This document shows, piece by piece, positions 46,770-58,404 of a DNA stretch of 64,000 nt. How positions within the stretch are numbered: position 1 is the first letter of the stretch; every line of letters begins with the position of its first letter. The position numbers and the translations under genes were made by a program. The notes beneath the pieces were generated by a model. The model was not told where the DNA came from. It did not search any database and worked only from the letters and a program-made list of their open reading frames with translations. Source of the DNA: Gallionellaceae bacterium (lineage in GTDB: Bacteria; Pseudomonadota; Gammaproteobacteria; Burkholderiales; Gallionellaceae); NCBI GenBank assembly GCA_030823955.1, contig JAVBYO010000013.1:62001-126000 (forward strand), read 5' to 3'.

Positions 46770-47819
46770 TCACCACAGCCAAAAGGGTGTCTGCATCCAG
46801 GCGGCGACCACGACCACCCACACCAGTGTCAGCGGAATGAACACCTTCCAGCCCAAACGCATCAGTTGGTCATAACGGTAACGCGGGAAGGTCGCGCGGA
46901 ACCACAGGAACAGGAACAGGAAGAAAGACATCTTGGCCAGCATCCAGAACAGGCCAGGGATCTCGTTGAACGGGGCGATATCCAGCGGTGGCAACCATCC
47001 GCCCAGGAAGAACACCGAGGTCAGCGCCGCGATCAGGATCATGTTGGCGTATTCGGCCAGGAAGAACAGCGCGAAGCCCATACCGGAATATTCGGTGTGG
47101 AAACCGGCCACGATCACCGACTCATCCTCCGCCAGATCGAACGGCGCGCGGTTGGTCTCGGCCACCCCGGCGATGAAATACACCACGAACATCGGGAACA
47201 ACGGGATGAAGTACCAGCCCAACATGCCGTAGCCATTCTGTTGACCGCGCACGATGTCGCCCAGATTCATACTTTGCGCGGCCAGCAATACACACACCAG
47301 CGCGAAACCCATGGCCAGTTCATACGAAACGATCTGCGCGGCGGAACGGATGGCGCCGAGGAAGGCGTATTTGGAATTGGAGGCCCAGCCGGCGATGATG
47401 ATGCCGTACACCCCGAGGGAGGTCATTGCCAGGATGTACAACAGTCCGGCGTTGGCGTTGCTCAGGATCATACCGTCCGCGAAGGGAACCACTGCCCACG
47501 CCGCCAACGCCGGCATCAGCGCCAGCACCGGTGCCGCGACGAACAGGAACTTGTTGGAGCCGGATGGAATGATGAGTTCTTTCATCAGCAGCTTGAGGCC
47601 GTCCGCGACGGGTTGCAACAGGCCGAAATAACCGACACGGTTGGGGCCGATACGGTCCTGCATATAGCCCAGCACCTTGCGCTCGATGAACGTCAGGTAG
47701 GCGACCCCGCCCATGATCGGCGCAACGATGACCACGATCTTGAGCAGTGTCCACAGCGGCAACCAAGCTGGGCCGAGCAGATCCTGTCCCATCTGTTCTA
47801 GGGTTTGCAGTAACTCCAT
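46770..47819 (-). CDS. nuoH: NADH-quinone oxidoreductase subunit H
   Basis: A 349-residue membrane subunit lining the quinone chamber. [20 protein letters not shown] and [19 protein letters not shown] are diagnostic. The ATG at 47819 overlaps the nuoG stop in TGATG, so the genes are coupled. Confidence 0.97.
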   Translation of the reverse strand: MELLQTLEQMGQDLLGPAWLPLWTLLKIVVIVAPIMGGVAYLTFIERKVLGYMQDRIGPNRVGYFGLLQPVADGLKLLMKELIIPSGSNKFLFVAAPVLALMPALAAWAVVPFADGMILSNANAGLLYILAMTSLGVYGIIIAGWASNSKYAFLGAIRSAAQIVSYELAMGFALVCVLLAAQSMNLGDIVRGQQNGYGMLGWYFIPLFPMFVVYFIAGVAETNRAPFDLAEDESVIVAGFHTEYSGMGFALFFLAEYANMILIAALTSVFFLGGWLPPLDIAPFNEIPGLFWMLAKMSFFLFLFLWFRATFPRYRYDQLMRLGWKVFIPLTLVWVVVVAAWMQTPFWLW

Positions 47820-50137
47820 CACGCGCGCTCCACTGAAATTGTTCCGAACATCGCTCCCAGCACGGCTGTCGCCGCATGGCCGTTTGCCACGCGCACCACG
47901 CCTTGGGGCAGTTTGTCATCTGCCGCAACCGCCAGCGTCACTCCACCCAGCCCTTGCACGACCCTGACCATGTCACCATCCTTCACCCCGAGTTTCTGCA
48001 ATTCGCTACCGTGCATCCATACCCGCGGCACAGCCGCGTCGGCAGTGGCCTGCAACGGGGCGGAACGGCGCACCACCGCATCGGTGGCGTAGATCGGGAC
48101 GTCGCTCACACGCTGCATGCCCGAGGATTGAGGCGTGGGGATTGCGGGTTGATCAGTTGCTTGCGATGCATTGCTCAACTGCGCCGCGATATCCATTCCG
48201 CCTATGGCTTCGTCGCGCACTGCTTCCGAGGTGTCCTGATCGAAACCGGAGAGCTTGAGCAGATTACCCAGTACACGCAACACCTTCCAGGCCGGACGTG
48301 CCTCGCCCAGAGGCTTGACCGCGCCCTTGAAGCTCTGCACACGACCTTCCGCGCTGACAAAGGTGCCGGAAGTCTCGGTGTACGGCGCGATGGGCAACAG
48401 CACATCCGCATAATTCGTCGCATGGTGTCTGTAGGCCGACATCGCGATCACCATATCGGCAGCCTGCATCGCGGCGAGCGCCTGTTGCGGATTGGCCGTG
48501 TCCAGTTCGGCTTCGACGTTCAGCAACACATAGGCTTTGCGCGGTGCTGCCAACATCGCGGCGGCGTTCATGCCTTTGCTTCCCGGTGTGGCCTGTGCCA
48601 GATAGCCGCCGACACTGTTGGCAGCTTCGCCGAGGAAACCGAACTTGCCGTTGGTCGCGGCGGCAATTTGTTGCGCCAGCGCTTGCAGCTGTGCGGCCTG
48701 CGGATGCTGTTGCGCGAAGTTGCCGAGCAGCACGGCGACACATCCGCCACCGGACAGGCTCTTGGCGATGGCAACCGCCTCGGCACTGGCTGTCTGTGCT
48801 TTACCATTCTTTTCTGCATCCAATGCCTGCGCAACCTGAGACAACGCGGTCACCAGCGCATCCGGCGCGACGATGGCCTTGTTCGCCACCTTCATCAGCA
48901 GGTCGTCATCAACGGAATGAATGATATTGGCTTGCGCACCCTTCTTCACTGCCTGACGGATACGTGAAGCGAATAGCGGATGATCCTTGCGCAGGAAACT
49001 ACCGACGATCAATACGCTATCCAAGCGGCTGATATCGGCGATAGGCATGCCCAACCAAGGGGCACCTTGTTGTTTGCCATCGGCACTGAAGTCGGCTTGA
49101 CGCAGACGGAAGTCGACGTTGTCGCTGCCAAGGCCGCGCATGAGTTTTTGCAACAGGTACAGTTCTTCCAGTGTGGAATTCGCGGTCGCCAATGCGCCGA
49201 TCTGTTCCGCACCCGCACCGCTGGCGATGTGGCGCAAGCCGTTCGCGGCGTATTCAAGCGCGGTCTGCCATTCCACTTCCTGCCATTTGCCGTCCTGCTT
49301 GATCATCGGCTTGGTCAGGCGCTCGGGCGAATTCAAACCCTCGCAGGCGAAGCGGTCCTTGTCGGACAGCCAGCATTCATTGATCTCTTCGTTCTCGATG
49401 GGTGTGACACGCAACACATGGTTGTTCTTGGTGTGTACCGCGAGACCGGAACCCAGACTGTCATGCGCGCTGACCGAGCGGCGGCGCGACAATTCCCATG
49501 AACGCGCCTTATAACGGAACGGCTTGCTGGTCAGGGCACCAACCGGGCACAGGTCGATCATGTTGCCGGAAAGTTCGGAATCCACCGTGCCGGAAACAAA
49601 AGACATGATCTCGGCATGCTCGCCGCGGAACGCCTGCCCCAGCTCCATCTGTCCGGCGACCTCCTGGCCGAAACGCACGCAGCGTGTACAGTTGATACAA
49701 CGGCTCATCTCTTCAGCCGACACCAGCGGGCCGATGTCTTTGGCCAGCACCGTGCGCTTCTCTTCGTGGTAACGCGAAGCGCCGCCGCCGTAGCCGACCG
49801 ACATATCCTGCAACATACATTCGCCACCCTGGTCGCAGATCGGGCAATCCAGCGGGTGGTTGACCAACAGGAATTCCATCACGCCTTTCTGCGCCTTGAC
49901 CGCCTGTTCGGAATGCGTGAACACCTTCATGCCTTCGGTGACCGGTGTCGCACACGCGGGCAAAGGCTTGGGTGCCTTTTCCACCTGCACCAGGCACATG
50001 CGGCAGCTCGCCGCGATGGACAGTTTTTTGTGATAGCAGAAATGGGGAATGCTGATGCCCGCTTGATGCGCGGCCTCAATCACGGTCGAGCCGTTTTCCG
50101 TTTCGATGCGCTTGCCGTCAATTTCGATGTTGATCAT
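47819..50137 (-). CDS. nuoG: NADH-quinone oxidoreductase subunit G
   Basis: A 772-residue subunit of the hydrophilic arm. The N-terminal ferredoxin-like region carries cysteines in [20 protein letters not shown] and [13 protein letters not shown] for the N1b, N4 and N5 clusters. A molybdopterin-oxidoreductase-like domain without cofactor follows. Length is in the range for betaproteobacteria. Confidence 0.97.
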   Translation of the reverse strand: MINIEIDGKRIETENGSTVIEAAHQAGISIPHFCYHKKLSIAASCRMCLVQVEKAPKPLPACATPVTEGMKVFTHSEQAVKAQKGVMEFLLVNHPLDCPICDQGGECMLQDMSVGYGGGASRYHEEKRTVLAKDIGPLVSAEEMSRCINCTRCVRFGQEVAGQMELGQAFRGEHAEIMSFVSGTVDSELSGNMIDLCPVGALTSKPFRYKARSWELSRRRSVSAHDSLGSGLAVHTKNNHVLRVTPIENEEINECWLSDKDRFACEGLNSPERLTKPMIKQDGKWQEVEWQTALEYAANGLRHIASGAGAEQIGALATANSTLEELYLLQKLMRGLGSDNVDFRLRQADFSADGKQQGAPWLGMPIADISRLDSVLIVGSFLRKDHPLFASRIRQAVKKGAQANIIHSVDDDLLMKVANKAIVAPDALVTALSQVAQALDAEKNGKAQTASAEAVAIAKSLSGGGCVAVLLGNFAQQHPQAAQLQALAQQIAAATNGKFGFLGEAANSVGGYLAQATPGSKGMNAAAMLAAPRKAYVLLNVEAELDTANPQQALAAMQAADMVIAMSAYRHHATNYADVLLPIAPYTETSGTFVSAEGRVQSFKGAVKPLGEARPAWKVLRVLGNLLKLSGFDQDTSEAVRDEAIGGMDIAAQLSNASQATDQPAIPTPQSSGMQRVSDVPIYATDAVVRRSAPLQATADAAVPRVWMHGSELQKLGVKDGDMVRVVQGLGGVTLAVAADDKLPQGVVRVANGHAATAVLGAMFGTISVERA

Positions 50138-50159
50138 TGCTCACCTATTCCGTTCAGCT

Positions 50160-51425
50160 TCACACCAAGCAACGCTTATGCTCGATGTGGTATTCGAATT
50201 CCTTGCGGTAATGCTTGAGGAAACCCTGCACCGGCCACGCGGCGGCATCACCCAACGCACAGATCGTGCGTCCGGCGATGTTGTTGCACAAGTCGAGCAA
50301 CAGATCCAGATCCTCCGGACGCCCTTCACCGTGCTCGATACGGTGGATGATGCGATACAGCCAGCCCGTTCCTTCACGGCACGGCGTGCATTGGCCGCAG
50401 GATTCTTCGTAATAGAAATAGGACAGACGTTCCAGCGCCTTCACCATACAGGTGGTCTCGTCCATCACGATGATGGCTCCGGTGCCCAGATAGGAACCGG
50501 CCTTCTGGATGGAGTCAAAGTCCATATTGAGATCCATCATGATCTCGCCCGGCAATACCGGCATGGACGATCCGCCGGGGATCACCGCTTTCAGTTTGTT
50601 TCCACCGCGCACGCCGCCCGCCATCTCCAGCAGTTTTTTGAACGGTGTGCCCATCGGCACTTCGAAATTACCGGGATTGTTGACATGTCCGGAAATGGAG
50701 AACAGCTTGATACCGCCGCTGTTCGGCACCCCCAAGTCGGCGAACTTCTGGCCGCCGTTGTTGATGATGTAAGGGATGCTGGCGAAGGTCTCGGTGTTGT
50801 TGATGGTGGTGGGTTTGCCGTACAGACCGAAGCTGGCCGGGAAAGGCGGCTTGAAGCGCGGCTGGCCTTTCTTGCCCTCGATGGATTCGAGCAGCGCGGT
50901 CTCTTCGCCGCACACATACGCGCCGTAACCGAGGTGATTGTGCAAGTCGAACTCAAAATCGGAGCCGAGGATGTTCTTGCCCAGATAACCGGCCTTGCGC
51001 GCTTCTTCACACGCCTCTTCCATGCGCTCATAGGCCTCGAATATCTCGCCGTGCACATAGTTGTATCCGGTCTTGACGTTCATGGTGTAAGCGGCGATCG
51101 CCATGCCTTCGATCAGCATGTGCGGGTTGTAGCGCAGGATATCGCGGTCTTTGCAGGTTCCCGGCTCGCCCTCGTCGGAGTTGCACACCAGATATTTTTC
51201 GCCCTGATAGTTGCGCGGCATGAAGCTCCACTTCAACCCAGTCGGAAAACCGGCACCACCACGACCGCGCAACCCGGAAGCTTTTACTTCGGCGATGATC
51301 GCGTCGGGCGACATCTTTTCGCCGAGTATCTTGCGCAGCGCCTGATAACCGCCCACCTTGAGGTAGTTTTCCAGTGTCCACGGCTGATCGAAATGCAAGG
51401 TGTTGAATATGATCGGCGTGCTCAT
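50160..51425 (-). CDS. nuoF: NADH-quinone oxidoreductase subunit F
   Basis: A 421-residue subunit that oxidises [24 protein letters not shown] binds FMN and [18 protein letters not shown] follows, and the N3 cluster cysteines lie in [10 protein letters not shown]. The ATG overlaps the nuoE stop by 4 bases. Ends 22 bases before nuoG. Confidence 0.97.
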   Translation of the reverse strand: MSTPIIFNTLHFDQPWTLENYLKVGGYQALRKILGEKMSPDAIIAEVKASGLRGRGGAGFPTGLKWSFMPRNYQGEKYLVCNSDEGEPGTCKDRDILRYNPHMLIEGMAIAAYTMNVKTGYNYVHGEIFEAYERMEEACEEARKAGYLGKNILGSDFEFDLHNHLGYGAYVCGEETALLESIEGKKGQPRFKPPFPASFGLYGKPTTINNTETFASIPYIINNGGQKFADLGVPNSGGIKLFSISGHVNNPGNFEVPMGTPFKKLLEMAGGVRGGNKLKAVIPGGSSMPVLPGEIMMDLNMDFDSIQKAGSYLGTGAIIVMDETTCMVKALERLSYFYYEESCGQCTPCREGTGWLYRIIHRIEHGEGRPEDLDLLLDLCNNIAGRTICALGDAAAWPVQGFLKHYRKEFEYHIEHKRCLV

Positions 51426-51910
51426 TTTTTATCTCCAGAGCCGAGTTCAGCCAATATCTGGTCGATCTTTTCACCAGTCAAACGCCCGCACAGCTTCTTG
51501 TTGTTGATGGTGAACATCGGCGCATCGACACACGCTCCCATACACTCTCCCTCGCGCAGGCCGAACTTTCCGTCCGTGGTGATCTCGCCCAGACCGATAC
51601 CGAGCTTGTTCTTCAGATGCAACAGGGTCTCGTTGACACCGCCCAACTGGCAGGAAAGATTGGTGCACACGGTCAGTGTGTATTCCCCCATCGGCTTGAG
51701 TTTGTACATATGGTAGAACGTCGCCACCTCGTACACGGCCATCTGCGCCATGCCCAGGTAAGCCGCGATGTCCGCCATATCCTCGGGAGCGATCCAGCCT
51801 TTTTCATCCTGCACGAAACGCAACGCGGCCATGACTGCCGATTGTTTCTGGTCCGCCGGATATTTCCGGAGTTCGCGGTCTATCTTTGCTTGAATTTGAT
51901 CGGATAACAT
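51422..51910 (-). CDS. nuoE: NADH-quinone oxidoreductase subunit E
   Basis: A 162-residue thioredoxin-fold subunit holding the N1a cluster via cysteines in CTNLSC and CMGACVDAP. The start overlaps the nuoD stop by one base (TGATG) and its end overlaps nuoF, showing tight coupling of the NADH-dehydrogenase module. Confidence 0.96.
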   Translation of the reverse strand: MLSDQIQAKIDRELRKYPADQKQSAVMAALRFVQDEKGWIAPEDMADIAAYLGMAQMAVYEVATFYHMYKLKPMGEYTLTVCTNLSCQLGGVNETLLHLKNKLGIGLGEITTDGKFGLREGECMGACVDAPMFTINNKKLCGRLTGEKIDQILAELGSGDKK

Positions 51911-53163
51911 CAGCGGTCTATCTCTCCAAAAACGATGTCCTGTGTACCGATGATCGCCACCACATCCGCCAGCATGTGGCCTCGCGTCATCTCGTTCAAA
52001 CTTGCCAGATGCGGAAAACCCGGCGCACGGATCTTCATGCGATAAGGCTTGTTCGCACCGTCCGCCACCAGATAGATACCGAACTCACCCTTGGGATGCT
52101 CCACTGCGGCATACGCTTCGCCTGCGGGAACATGGAATCCCTCGGAGAACAGCTTGAAGTGGTGGATCAGCTCTTCCATGTTCTGCTTCATCGCCTCGCG
52201 TTTCGGCGGGGCAAATTTGTGATTCTCGGTGATCACGGAGCCGGGGTTCTTGCGCAGCCAGTCGATACATTGTTTGATGATGCGATTGGATTGGCGCAAT
52301 TCTTCGATACGCACCAGATAACGGTCATAACAGTCGCCTTCGACACCGACCGGGATATCGAAGTCCATGCGGTCATAGACTTCGTACGGTTGTTTCTTGC
52401 GCAAGTCCCACGCAACACCGGAGCCGCGCAACATCGGCCCGGTGAAGCCCAGCGCCAGGGCGCGTTCCGGCGAAACGACACCGATACCGACCGTACGCTG
52501 TTTCCAGATGCGGTTGTCGGTGAGCAGAGTCTCGTATTCATCCACGCAGGCCGGGAAGCGGTTGGTGAAGTCTTCGAGGAAATCGAGCAGGGAGCCGTGC
52601 CGGTTCTCGTTCATGCGTTTCACGGCGGACGCATTGTGGATCTTGGAAGCGGTATACAGCGGCATGCTGTCCGGCAGGTCGCGATAGACACCGCCCGGAC
52701 GGTAATAAGCGGCATGCATACGCGCGCCCGTCACGGCCTCATACACGTCGAACAGGTCCTCGCGCTCGCGGAAGGTGTAGAAGAACATCGTCATTGCGCC
52801 GAGGTCGATACCGGAAGCACCCAGCCACAGCAAATGATTCAGGATACGCGTCACTTCGTCGAACATCACGCGGATATATTGGGCGCGCAACGGAACCTCG
52901 ATGCCGGCCAGTTTTTCGATGGCCATGACATATGCGTGTTCGTTGCACATCATGGACACGTAGTCCAGACGATCCATATACGGAACGGATTGCAGGAAGG
53001 TCTTATGTTCGGCCAGCTTTTCCGTAGCACGGTGCAGCAGACCGATATGCGGGTCGGCACGTTCGACCACTTCGCCGTCCAATTCCAACACCAGACGCAA
53101 CACGCCATGCGCCGCAGGGTGCTGCGGCCCAAAGTTCATTGTGTAATTTTTAATCTCAGGCAT
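51910..53163 (-). CDS. nuoD: NADH-quinone oxidoreductase subunit D
   Basis: A 417-residue subunit derived from the large subunit of NiFe hydrogenases; it forms the quinone pocket. [34 protein letters not shown] and the C-terminal DIVFGEIDR are diagnostic. AAGGGA lies 7 bases before the ATG. It is separate from nuoC, unlike in E. coli. Confidence 0.97.
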   Translation of the reverse strand: MPEIKNYTMNFGPQHPAAHGVLRLVLELDGEVVERADPHIGLLHRATEKLAEHKTFLQSVPYMDRLDYVSMMCNEHAYVMAIEKLAGIEVPLRAQYIRVMFDEVTRILNHLLWLGASGIDLGAMTMFFYTFREREDLFDVYEAVTGARMHAAYYRPGGVYRDLPDSMPLYTASKIHNASAVKRMNENRHGSLLDFLEDFTNRFPACVDEYETLLTDNRIWKQRTVGIGVVSPERALALGFTGPMLRGSGVAWDLRKKQPYEVYDRMDFDIPVGVEGDCYDRYLVRIEELRQSNRIIKQCIDWLRKNPGSVITENHKFAPPKREAMKQNMEELIHHFKLFSEGFHVPAGEAYAAVEHPKGEFGIYLVADGANKPYRMKIRAPGFPHLASLNEMTRGHMLADVVAIIGTQDIVFGEIDR

Positions 53164-53185
53164 TACGGATTCCCTTGAACGTATC

Positions 53186-53824
53186 TCAGTGACGACTGTA
53201 ATTCTCTTCGCGGATCGCGCGTGGTGTCACTTCGCGGGGCTCCACGGTGACCGGCGCATAAACCACACGTTTCTGTTCCGCGTCGTAATGCATCTCCACG
53301 TGCCCGGAAACCGGGAAATCTTTGCGGAACGGATTACCCACGAAACCGTAGTCGGTGAGGATACGGCGCAGATCGGGATGCCCGAGGAACACGATGCCGA
53401 ATAGATCGAACGCTTCCCGTTCGAACCAGTTTGCGGACGGCCACAACTCGGCCACCGAACTCAATGTGGGAGCGGCATCGTCCTCGGCGAACACCCTGAC
53501 ACGCAAACGTGTGTTGTGCTCGACTGAAAGCAGATGGTAGACCGCAGCGAAACGCAGCTTGAACGGATTCATGGCCGCTTCATCGACCTGATAGGCACCG
53601 GCCTCGGTGAGCTCGCTGCCGTAGGTCGAATAATCCACTCCGCACAGATCGACCAATTGCTCAAAATGGAATCCGGTATCGTCGCGCAAGCGCAAAAACA
53701 CCGCCTGCATGTCCGCAGAAGCGACCACCAAGGTCAATTCATCCAAACGATTTTCCAGACTGATCACCTTGTCGGCAAAAACTTCGCGCAGTCTGTCGCC
53801 CAGCTTATTCAAATCATCAGCCAT
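53186..53824 (-). CDS. nuoC: NADH-quinone oxidoreductase subunit C
   Basis: A 212-residue peripheral subunit (30-kDa type). [37 protein letters not shown] is the family signature and is fully present near residues 130-170. It begins 7 bases after nuoB ends and precedes nuoD by 22 bases. Confidence 0.96.
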   Translation of the reverse strand: MADDLNKLGDRLREVFADKVISLENRLDELTLVVASADMQAVFLRLRDDTGFHFEQLVDLCGVDYSTYGSELTEAGAYQVDEAAMNPFKLRFAAVYHLLSVEHNTRLRVRVFAEDDAAPTLSSVAELWPSANWFEREAFDLFGIVFLGHPDLRRILTDYGFVGNPFRKDFPVSGHVEMHYDAEQKRVVYAPVTVEPREVTPRAIREENYSRH

Positions 53825-53831
53825 GTTTGTC

Positions 53832-54311
53832 CTATCGTGCGATGGTATTCGTACGCTTGATCTTGTTTTGCAATTGGATCACGCCGAACAGCAGGGCTTC
53901 GGCAGTCGGCGGGCATCCGGGAACATAGATATCGACGGGAACGATACGGTCGCAGCCGCGCACGACAGAGTAGGAGTAATGGTAATAGCCGCCTCCATTG
54001 GCGCAGGAGCCCATGGAGATCACCCAGCGCGGCTCGGCCATCTGGTCATAGACTTTGCGCAAAGCCGGTGCCATCTTGTTGCACAAGGTCCCGGCGACGA
54101 TCATCAGGTCGGACTGGCGCGGGCTGGGGCGGAAAGCACCCGCACCAAAACGGTCCAGATCGTAACGCGGCAACGCCACGTGCATCATCTCCACCGCACA
54201 ACACGCCAGACCGAACGTCATCGGCCACAGCGAACCGGTGCGCGTGTAGTTGATGACCGTGTCCAGCGAAGTGGTGACGAACCCCTTCTCAAGAACGCCT
54301 TCTATTCCCAT
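53832..54311 (-). CDS. nuoB: NADH-quinone oxidoreductase subunit B
   Basis: A 159-residue subunit binding the N2 cluster next to quinone. The cysteines are in [24 protein letters not shown] and [10 protein letters not shown]. The ATG at 54311 ([10 protein letters not shown]) is chosen; it overlaps the nuoA 3' end by 10 bases. Confidence 0.97.
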   Translation of the reverse strand: MGIEGVLEKGFVTTSLDTVINYTRTGSLWPMTFGLACCAVEMMHVALPRYDLDRFGAGAFRPSPRQSDLMIVAGTLCNKMAPALRKVYDQMAEPRWVISMGSCANGGGYYHYSYSVVRGCDRIVPVDIYVPGCPPTAEALLFGVIQLQNKIKRTNTIAR

Positions 54312-54658
54312 TCCAACGCCCCCTTCATCCATTCATAGATAAAACCCACAACGAGGATCGCCAGGAACACCATCATGGATAAAAAACCGAACAAACCGAT
54401 CTCCTTCAGCACTACGGCCCAAGGAAACAGGAAAGCGATTTCGAGATCGAAAAGGATGAAGAGGATGGCCACGAGATAGTAGCGCACGTCGAATTTCATA
54501 CGCGCGTCCTCGAAAGCCTCGAAGCCGCACTCATAGGGCGACAACTTGGCTTCATCTGGGCGATGAGGCGCGGCAAAACGCCCGAGAAGCAAGGGCGCAA
54601 CACCGACAGCTAGGCCGACAAAAATAAACAGCAAGACTGGAAAATAGTTTTCCAACAT
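54302..54658 (-). CDS. nuoA: NADH-quinone oxidoreductase subunit A
   Basis: A 118-residue membrane subunit with three segments. The loop [27 protein letters not shown] with the conserved Cys lies next to the quinone site. The ATG at 54658 is the family start ([11 protein letters not shown]). First gene of the nuo operon, downstream of tRNA-Leu. Confidence 0.96.
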   Translation of the reverse strand: MLENYFPVLLFIFVGLAVGVAPLLLGRFAAPHRPDEAKLSPYECGFEAFEDARMKFDVRYYLVAILFILFDLEIAFLFPWAVVLKEIGLFGFLSMMVFLAILVVGFIYEWMKGALEWE

Positions 54659-54755
54659 TCTGAGCTCCCCCCGCATTAAATGCCCGGTGACAGGCACGCG
54701 ATGCTTCTCAAGTTTATTTTAATTCACCAAAATCTAATGCTTTGGCTAGATATTC

Positions 54756-54842
54756 TGGTGCGGGGCAAGGGACTCGAACCCTCACGTCCTTTCGGACACA
54801 GCCACCTCAAGGCTGCGCGTCTACCAATTCCGCCAACTCCGC
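54756..54842 (-). tRNA. tRNA-Leu(GAG)
   Basis: An 87-base class II tRNA: acceptor 5' strand GCGGAGT, D arm GCGGAATTGGTAGACGC, anticodon stem CAGCC/GGCTG with loop TTGAGGT (anticodon GAG), long variable arm TGTCCGAAAGGACGT, T loop TTCGAGT and encoded CCA. The acceptor 3' strand is GCCCCGC, so base pair 5 is an A-C mismatch and pair 7 is T-G. It lies between secG and nuoA, as in other betaproteobacteria, and probably shares their transcript. Confidence 0.93.
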
Positions 54843-54858
54843 ATGATGCTATTTTTTG

Positions 54859-55206
54859 TTATCTTGGTATTTCCTTGGACTTCGATGCGGCTTCGTCAGC
54901 ATTCATCGGGACAGGCGCGACGGTCTGCACCGCTTTATCTACCTGCACTCTATCCATCACGCCTTGTTCTTGCGACGGCGTGGCATATATATAAGTCAGG
55001 GAAAGGCTGGTGACAAAGAAGACCGTGGCAGCCACAGCGGTGCTGCGACTCAAGAAATTGGCCGAGCCGCTCGATCCGAACAGACTTCCGGCCGACCCGG
55101 TGCCGAACGCCGCACCCATGTCGGCTCCTTTACCATGCTGAATCAACACGAGACCGATCAGCACGACCGCCGTAATTAAATGAACAACCCAAACCAATGT
55201 TTCCAC
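54859..55206 (-). CDS. secG: Protein-export membrane protein SecG
   Basis: A 115-residue subunit of the SecYEG translocon with two membrane segments. [36 protein letters not shown] is the family signature. The start is a GTG at 55206. The C-terminal tail is charged and variable. tpiA lies 38 bases upstream on the same strand. Confidence 0.95.
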   Translation of the reverse strand: METLVWVVHLITAVVLIGLVLIQHGKGADMGAAFGTGSAGSLFGSSGSANFLSRSTAVAATVFFVTSLSLTYIYATPSQEQGVMDRVQVDKAVQTVAPVPMNADEAASKSKEIPR

Positions 55207-55244
55207 TCACCACCCCAAACTAATTCAACTCAATGAAAATACGA

Positions 55245-56003
55245 TCATTTACCTGCTGCTGCGCGGCAGATGGCGACAAAATCCTCGGCCACCAACGACG
55301 CACCGCCAATCAGACCACCGTCGATATCCGGCATCGCGAACAATTCCACCGCATTCGCCGCCTTGACGCTACCGCCGTAGAGTATACACAAAGCCTGTGC
55401 GACCTGGCTATCCTGTTGTGCGACCCGCCCGCGAATGAACGCATGAACAGCTTGCGCCTGCTCGGGTGATGCCGTCTTGCCGGTGCCTATCGCCCAAACC
55501 GGCTCATACGCCACAACCGCCTTGGCCAAACCAGACGCCCCGGCGCGGTCGAGCACCGCATCCAGCTGAGTCGCGACGACCTGCTCAGTCACTCCCGATT
55601 CGCGCTCTGCCAATGTCTCACCGACGCAGAAGATCGGCGTCAGACCGGCCTTCAACGCCGCATCGAACTTGGCTGCTGCGATTTCATTGCTTTCATGGAA
55701 CAGGCCGCGGCGCTCTGAATGTCCGATGATGACAAAACGGCAACCGAAATCAGCCAGCATTCCGGGCGCTACTGCACCGGTGAAAGCACCTTCCTCGTGC
55801 TGGCTCAGGTTCTGCGCCCCCCAGACAACATTGCTGTTCTGCAATAGCGACTGGGCCTGGGCCAGATAGGGATAGGGGACACAGACCCCAAAATCTGCTG
55901 TTTTTAACGCACCGACACCCGCCACCACCCCTTCGAGCAGCGCTTTATTGCGAGCCAACCGACCATACATCTTCCAGTTACCGACGACTAATTTACGGCG
56001 CAT
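55245..56003 (-). CDS. tpiA: Triosephosphate isomerase
   Basis: A 252-residue TIM barrel interconverting dihydroxyacetone phosphate and glyceraldehyde 3-phosphate. Lys in VGNWKMYG, His in IIGHSERR and Glu in VVAYEPVWAIGTG form the active site; YGGSV and GGASL bind phosphate. It heads tpiA-secG-tRNA-Leu-nuo. Confidence 0.97.
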   Translation of the reverse strand: MRRKLVVGNWKMYGRLARNKALLEGVVAGVGALKTADFGVCVPYPYLAQAQSLLQNSNVVWGAQNLSQHEEGAFTGAVAPGMLADFGCRFVIIGHSERRGLFHESNEIAAAKFDAALKAGLTPIFCVGETLAERESGVTEQVVATQLDAVLDRAGASGLAKAVVAYEPVWAIGTGKTASPEQAQAVHAFIRGRVAQQDSQVAQALCILYGGSVKAANAVELFAMPDIDGGLIGGASLVAEDFVAICRAAAGK

Positions 56004-56150
56004 CCGAGCACTTTCCCAATCCGTTAAGGAGCCGAATCCTACCGGCGAAAACCCGAACGGTCAAACTTCTTCTACACCCCTCCTCCAACCTCGGCCCCTC
56101 CCGCCTCTCCTCACGGGGATCGCATTCTAAATAATCAACGGCAGCTTCTT

Positions 56151-56168
56151 CGTGTAATAATTGTGTAA
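56151..56168 (+). promoter_or_regulatory. Candidate Pho box upstream of pstS
   Basis: CGTGTAA (56151-56157) and TGTGTAA (56162-56168) are direct repeats separated by TAAT, giving the 11-base period of PhoB half-sites. They lie about 80 bases before the pstS ATG. The match to the CTGTCAT consensus is partial, so this is a position-supported guess. Confidence 0.45.
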
Positions 56169-56249
56169 CACGCCATCGCTATGATGGTCTTCGCTGACAC
56201 ACGGCAAGCAACCGAACATTGCAACCTAAACATCACATTTGGAGAATCC

Positions 56250-57293
56250 ATGAGCAAATTGAATCGTCTTCTGGGCAGCATCGGGCTAACGGCGGCACTA
56301 CTCTCTGCCGGTAGCGCATTGGCTGTCGACATCACTGGCGCTGGCGCGACCTTCCCCTACCCGATCTACGCAAAATGGGCTGAAGCCTATAAAGCGCAGA
56401 CTGGTGTCGGCCTCAATTACCAGTCCATCGGTTCGGGCGGCGGCATCAAACAGATCACCAAAAAGACCGTTCACTTCGGTGCCTCCGATAAACCGCTGTC
56501 CATCAACGAGCTGGGCATGGCTGGTTTGACCCAGTTTCCCACAGTTCTCGGTGGCGTTGTTCCCGTTGTCAATCTTGAAGGTGTGGCACCTGGACAACTG
56601 AAACTTACTGCCGACACACTGGCCGGTATCTATCTGGGCAAAATCACCAAATGGAATGATCCCAAGCTGGCTGCGGACAATAGCGGTGTTGCACTGCCCG
56701 ATGCCGCCATCAACGTCGTTCACCGTTCCGATGGTTCCGGCACGACCTACATTTTCGTGCATTACCTGACACAAGTGAATTCCGAGTGGCGCGGTTCGGT
56801 CGGTGCAAATACATCGGTAGCCTGGCCGACCGGCATGGGTGGCAAAGGTAACGAAGGCGTCGCTGCCAACGTGAAGAGCATCAAGAACTCTATCGGCTAC
56901 GTTGAATATGCCTATGCCCAGCAGAACAAGATGAGCTATGCACAAATGAAGAACCGTGACGGTCATTTCGTCAGCCCGAATGATGACGCCTTTCAGGCTT
57001 CAGCAGCTAACGCCAAATGGAAAGCCGAAGAGGGTTTCAATCTGATGCTGACCAATCAGCCAGGCAAAGACAGCTGGCCTATCAGTGGCGCAACCTTCAT
57101 CCTGATGCACAAACAACAGGATGATGCGGCGGCAGCCATGGAAGTACTCAAGTTCTTCGACTGGGCTTACAGCAACGGCGACAAGCTCGCAACCGATCTG
57201 AATTACGTGCCTTTGCCGGAAAACGTTGTTAAACTGATCCGCGATTCTTGGAAGGATCAAATCAAGGCAACTAACGGAAAAGCTATTTGGTAA
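56250..57293 (+). CDS. pstS: Phosphate ABC transporter substrate-binding protein
   Basis: A 347-residue periplasmic protein with a Sec signal peptide (about residues 1-25, ending SAGSALA). Phosphate-binding segments GAGATFPYPIYAKW, GASDKPLS and HRSDGSGTTYIF are present. The ATG at 56250 has GGAGA 7 bases upstream; an upstream in-frame ATG is not needed. It heads pstSCAB. Confidence 0.96.
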   Translation: MSKLNRLLGSIGLTAALLSAGSALAVDITGAGATFPYPIYAKWAEAYKAQTGVGLNYQSIGSGGGIKQITKKTVHFGASDKPLSINELGMAGLTQFPTVLGGVVPVVNLEGVAPGQLKLTADTLAGIYLGKITKWNDPKLAADNSGVALPDAAINVVHRSDGSGTTYIFVHYLTQVNSEWRGSVGANTSVAWPTGMGGKGNEGVAANVKSIKNSIGYVEYAYAQQNKMSYAQMKNRDGHFVSPNDDAFQASAANAKWKAEEGFNLMLTNQPGKDSWPISGATFILMHKQQDDAAAAMEVLKFFDWAYSNGDKLATDLNYVPLPENVVKLIRDSWKDQIKATNGKAIW

Positions 57294-57303
57294 TCAATCA
57301 GAT

Positions 57304-57334
57304 AAATGGCATGCTCGATTTATGTGTGCCATTT
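57304..57334 (+). promoter_or_regulatory. First hairpin in the pstS-pstC gap
   Basis: AAATGGCA (57304-57311) pairs with TGCCATTT (57327-57334). It is the first of three consecutive stems in the gap. Confidence 0.55.
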
Positions 57335-57345
57335 AGATGACGACT

Positions 57346-57365
57346 CGAGGGGGCTTGCCCCCTCG
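57346..57365 (+). terminator. Terminator-like hairpin between pstS and pstC
   Basis: CGAGGGGGC-TT-GCCCCCTCG, a perfect 9-bp stem followed by AATTTTG. It probably ends part of the transcripts after pstS, giving more binding protein than transporter. Confidence 0.6.
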
Positions 57366-57422
57366 AATTTTGAAAATCGATTCCATCATCAGGGTTAAAC
57401 AAGAATCGATTTTCAAAATTCG
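57364..57422 (+). repeat. 19-bp inverted repeat before pstC
   Basis: CGAATTTTGAAAATCGATT (57364-57382) and its exact complement (57404-57422) enclose 21 bases. The left arm overlaps the end of the preceding hairpin by two bases, so the two stems are mutually exclusive at their junction. Confidence 0.8.
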
Positions 57423-57446
57423 GATGACTCAAATACCAAAGCGACC

Positions 57447-58403
57447 ATGCACACCTTAGACAACCGATTAAAACGACAGAATCTGCTGGATATCCTGTTC
57501 CGCAATATCACTCGCCTTTCTGCATTTGCGGTATTGGCGCTACTTGTCGGCATCATCATTTCGTTGTTCCTCGGCAGTCAGTTGGCGATCAGCGCATTCG
57601 GCTGGGGCTTCCTGACCAGTTCGGAATGGAACCCGGTCACTGAAGAGTTCGGCGCCTTGGTACCCATCGCGGGCACTATCGCCACAGCAGCGATCGCGTT
57701 GCTGATCGCGGTACCGGTCAGTTTTGGTATCGCCATCTTCCTGACCGAACTCGCACCACAATGGATGCGCCGTCCGCTCGGCATCGCCATCGAATTGCTG
57801 GCCGGCATTCCCAGCATCATCTACGGCATGTGGGGCTTGTTCATCTTCGTGCCGATCTTCGCCGAACATGTCGAGCCGTGGATCAATGACCATCTGGGGC
57901 AGACCTTTCTGATCGCCCCCCTGTTCTCCGGCCCGAATCTGGGAATAGGTGTGATGGCTGCCGGCATCATCCTAGCCATCATGATCATCCCCTTCATCGC
58001 TTCAGTGATGCGCGATGTGTTCGATATCGTCCCTTCGCTCCTGAAAGAGTCGGCTTACGGTCTGGGGGCCACCACCTGGGAGGTGATGTATCAGGTTGTA
58101 CTCCCCTACACCAAGATCGGCGTGGTCGGCGGCATCATGCTTGGCTTGGGACGGGCTCTGGGAGAAACCATGGCGGTCACCTTCGTCATCGGCAACGCAC
58201 ACCAATTAACTGCCTCGCTGCTCAATCCCGGCAACAGTATCGCTTCCGCGCTGGCCAACGAGTTCACCGAAGCCGTGGGTGATCTGTACACGTCGGCACT
58301 CATTGAGCTCGGCCTGATCCTGTTCTTTATCACCTTCATCGTTCTGTCGCTGGCGCGCTTCATGCTCTACAAGCTCGGCCAGAACGAAGGTCGGAGTGCC
58401 TGA
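57447..58403 (+). CDS. pstC: Phosphate ABC transporter permease PstC
   Basis: A 318-residue permease with six predicted membrane segments. The EAA loop [24 protein letters not shown] contacts PstB. The opening helix and [13 protein letters not shown] segment are typical. pstA begins directly after its stop. Confidence 0.95.
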   Translation: MHTLDNRLKRQNLLDILFRNITRLSAFAVLALLVGIIISLFLGSQLAISAFGWGFLTSSEWNPVTEEFGALVPIAGTIATAAIALLIAVPVSFGIAIFLTELAPQWMRRPLGIAIELLAGIPSIIYGMWGLFIFVPIFAEHVEPWINDHLGQTFLIAPLFSGPNLGIGVMAAGIILAIMIIPFIASVMRDVFDIVPSLLKESAYGLGATTWEVMYQVVLPYTKIGVVGGIMLGLGRALGETMAVTFVIGNAHQLTASLLNPGNSIASALANEFTEAVGDLYTSALIELGLILFFITFIVLSLARFMLYKLGQNEGRSA

Positions 58404-58404
58404 T

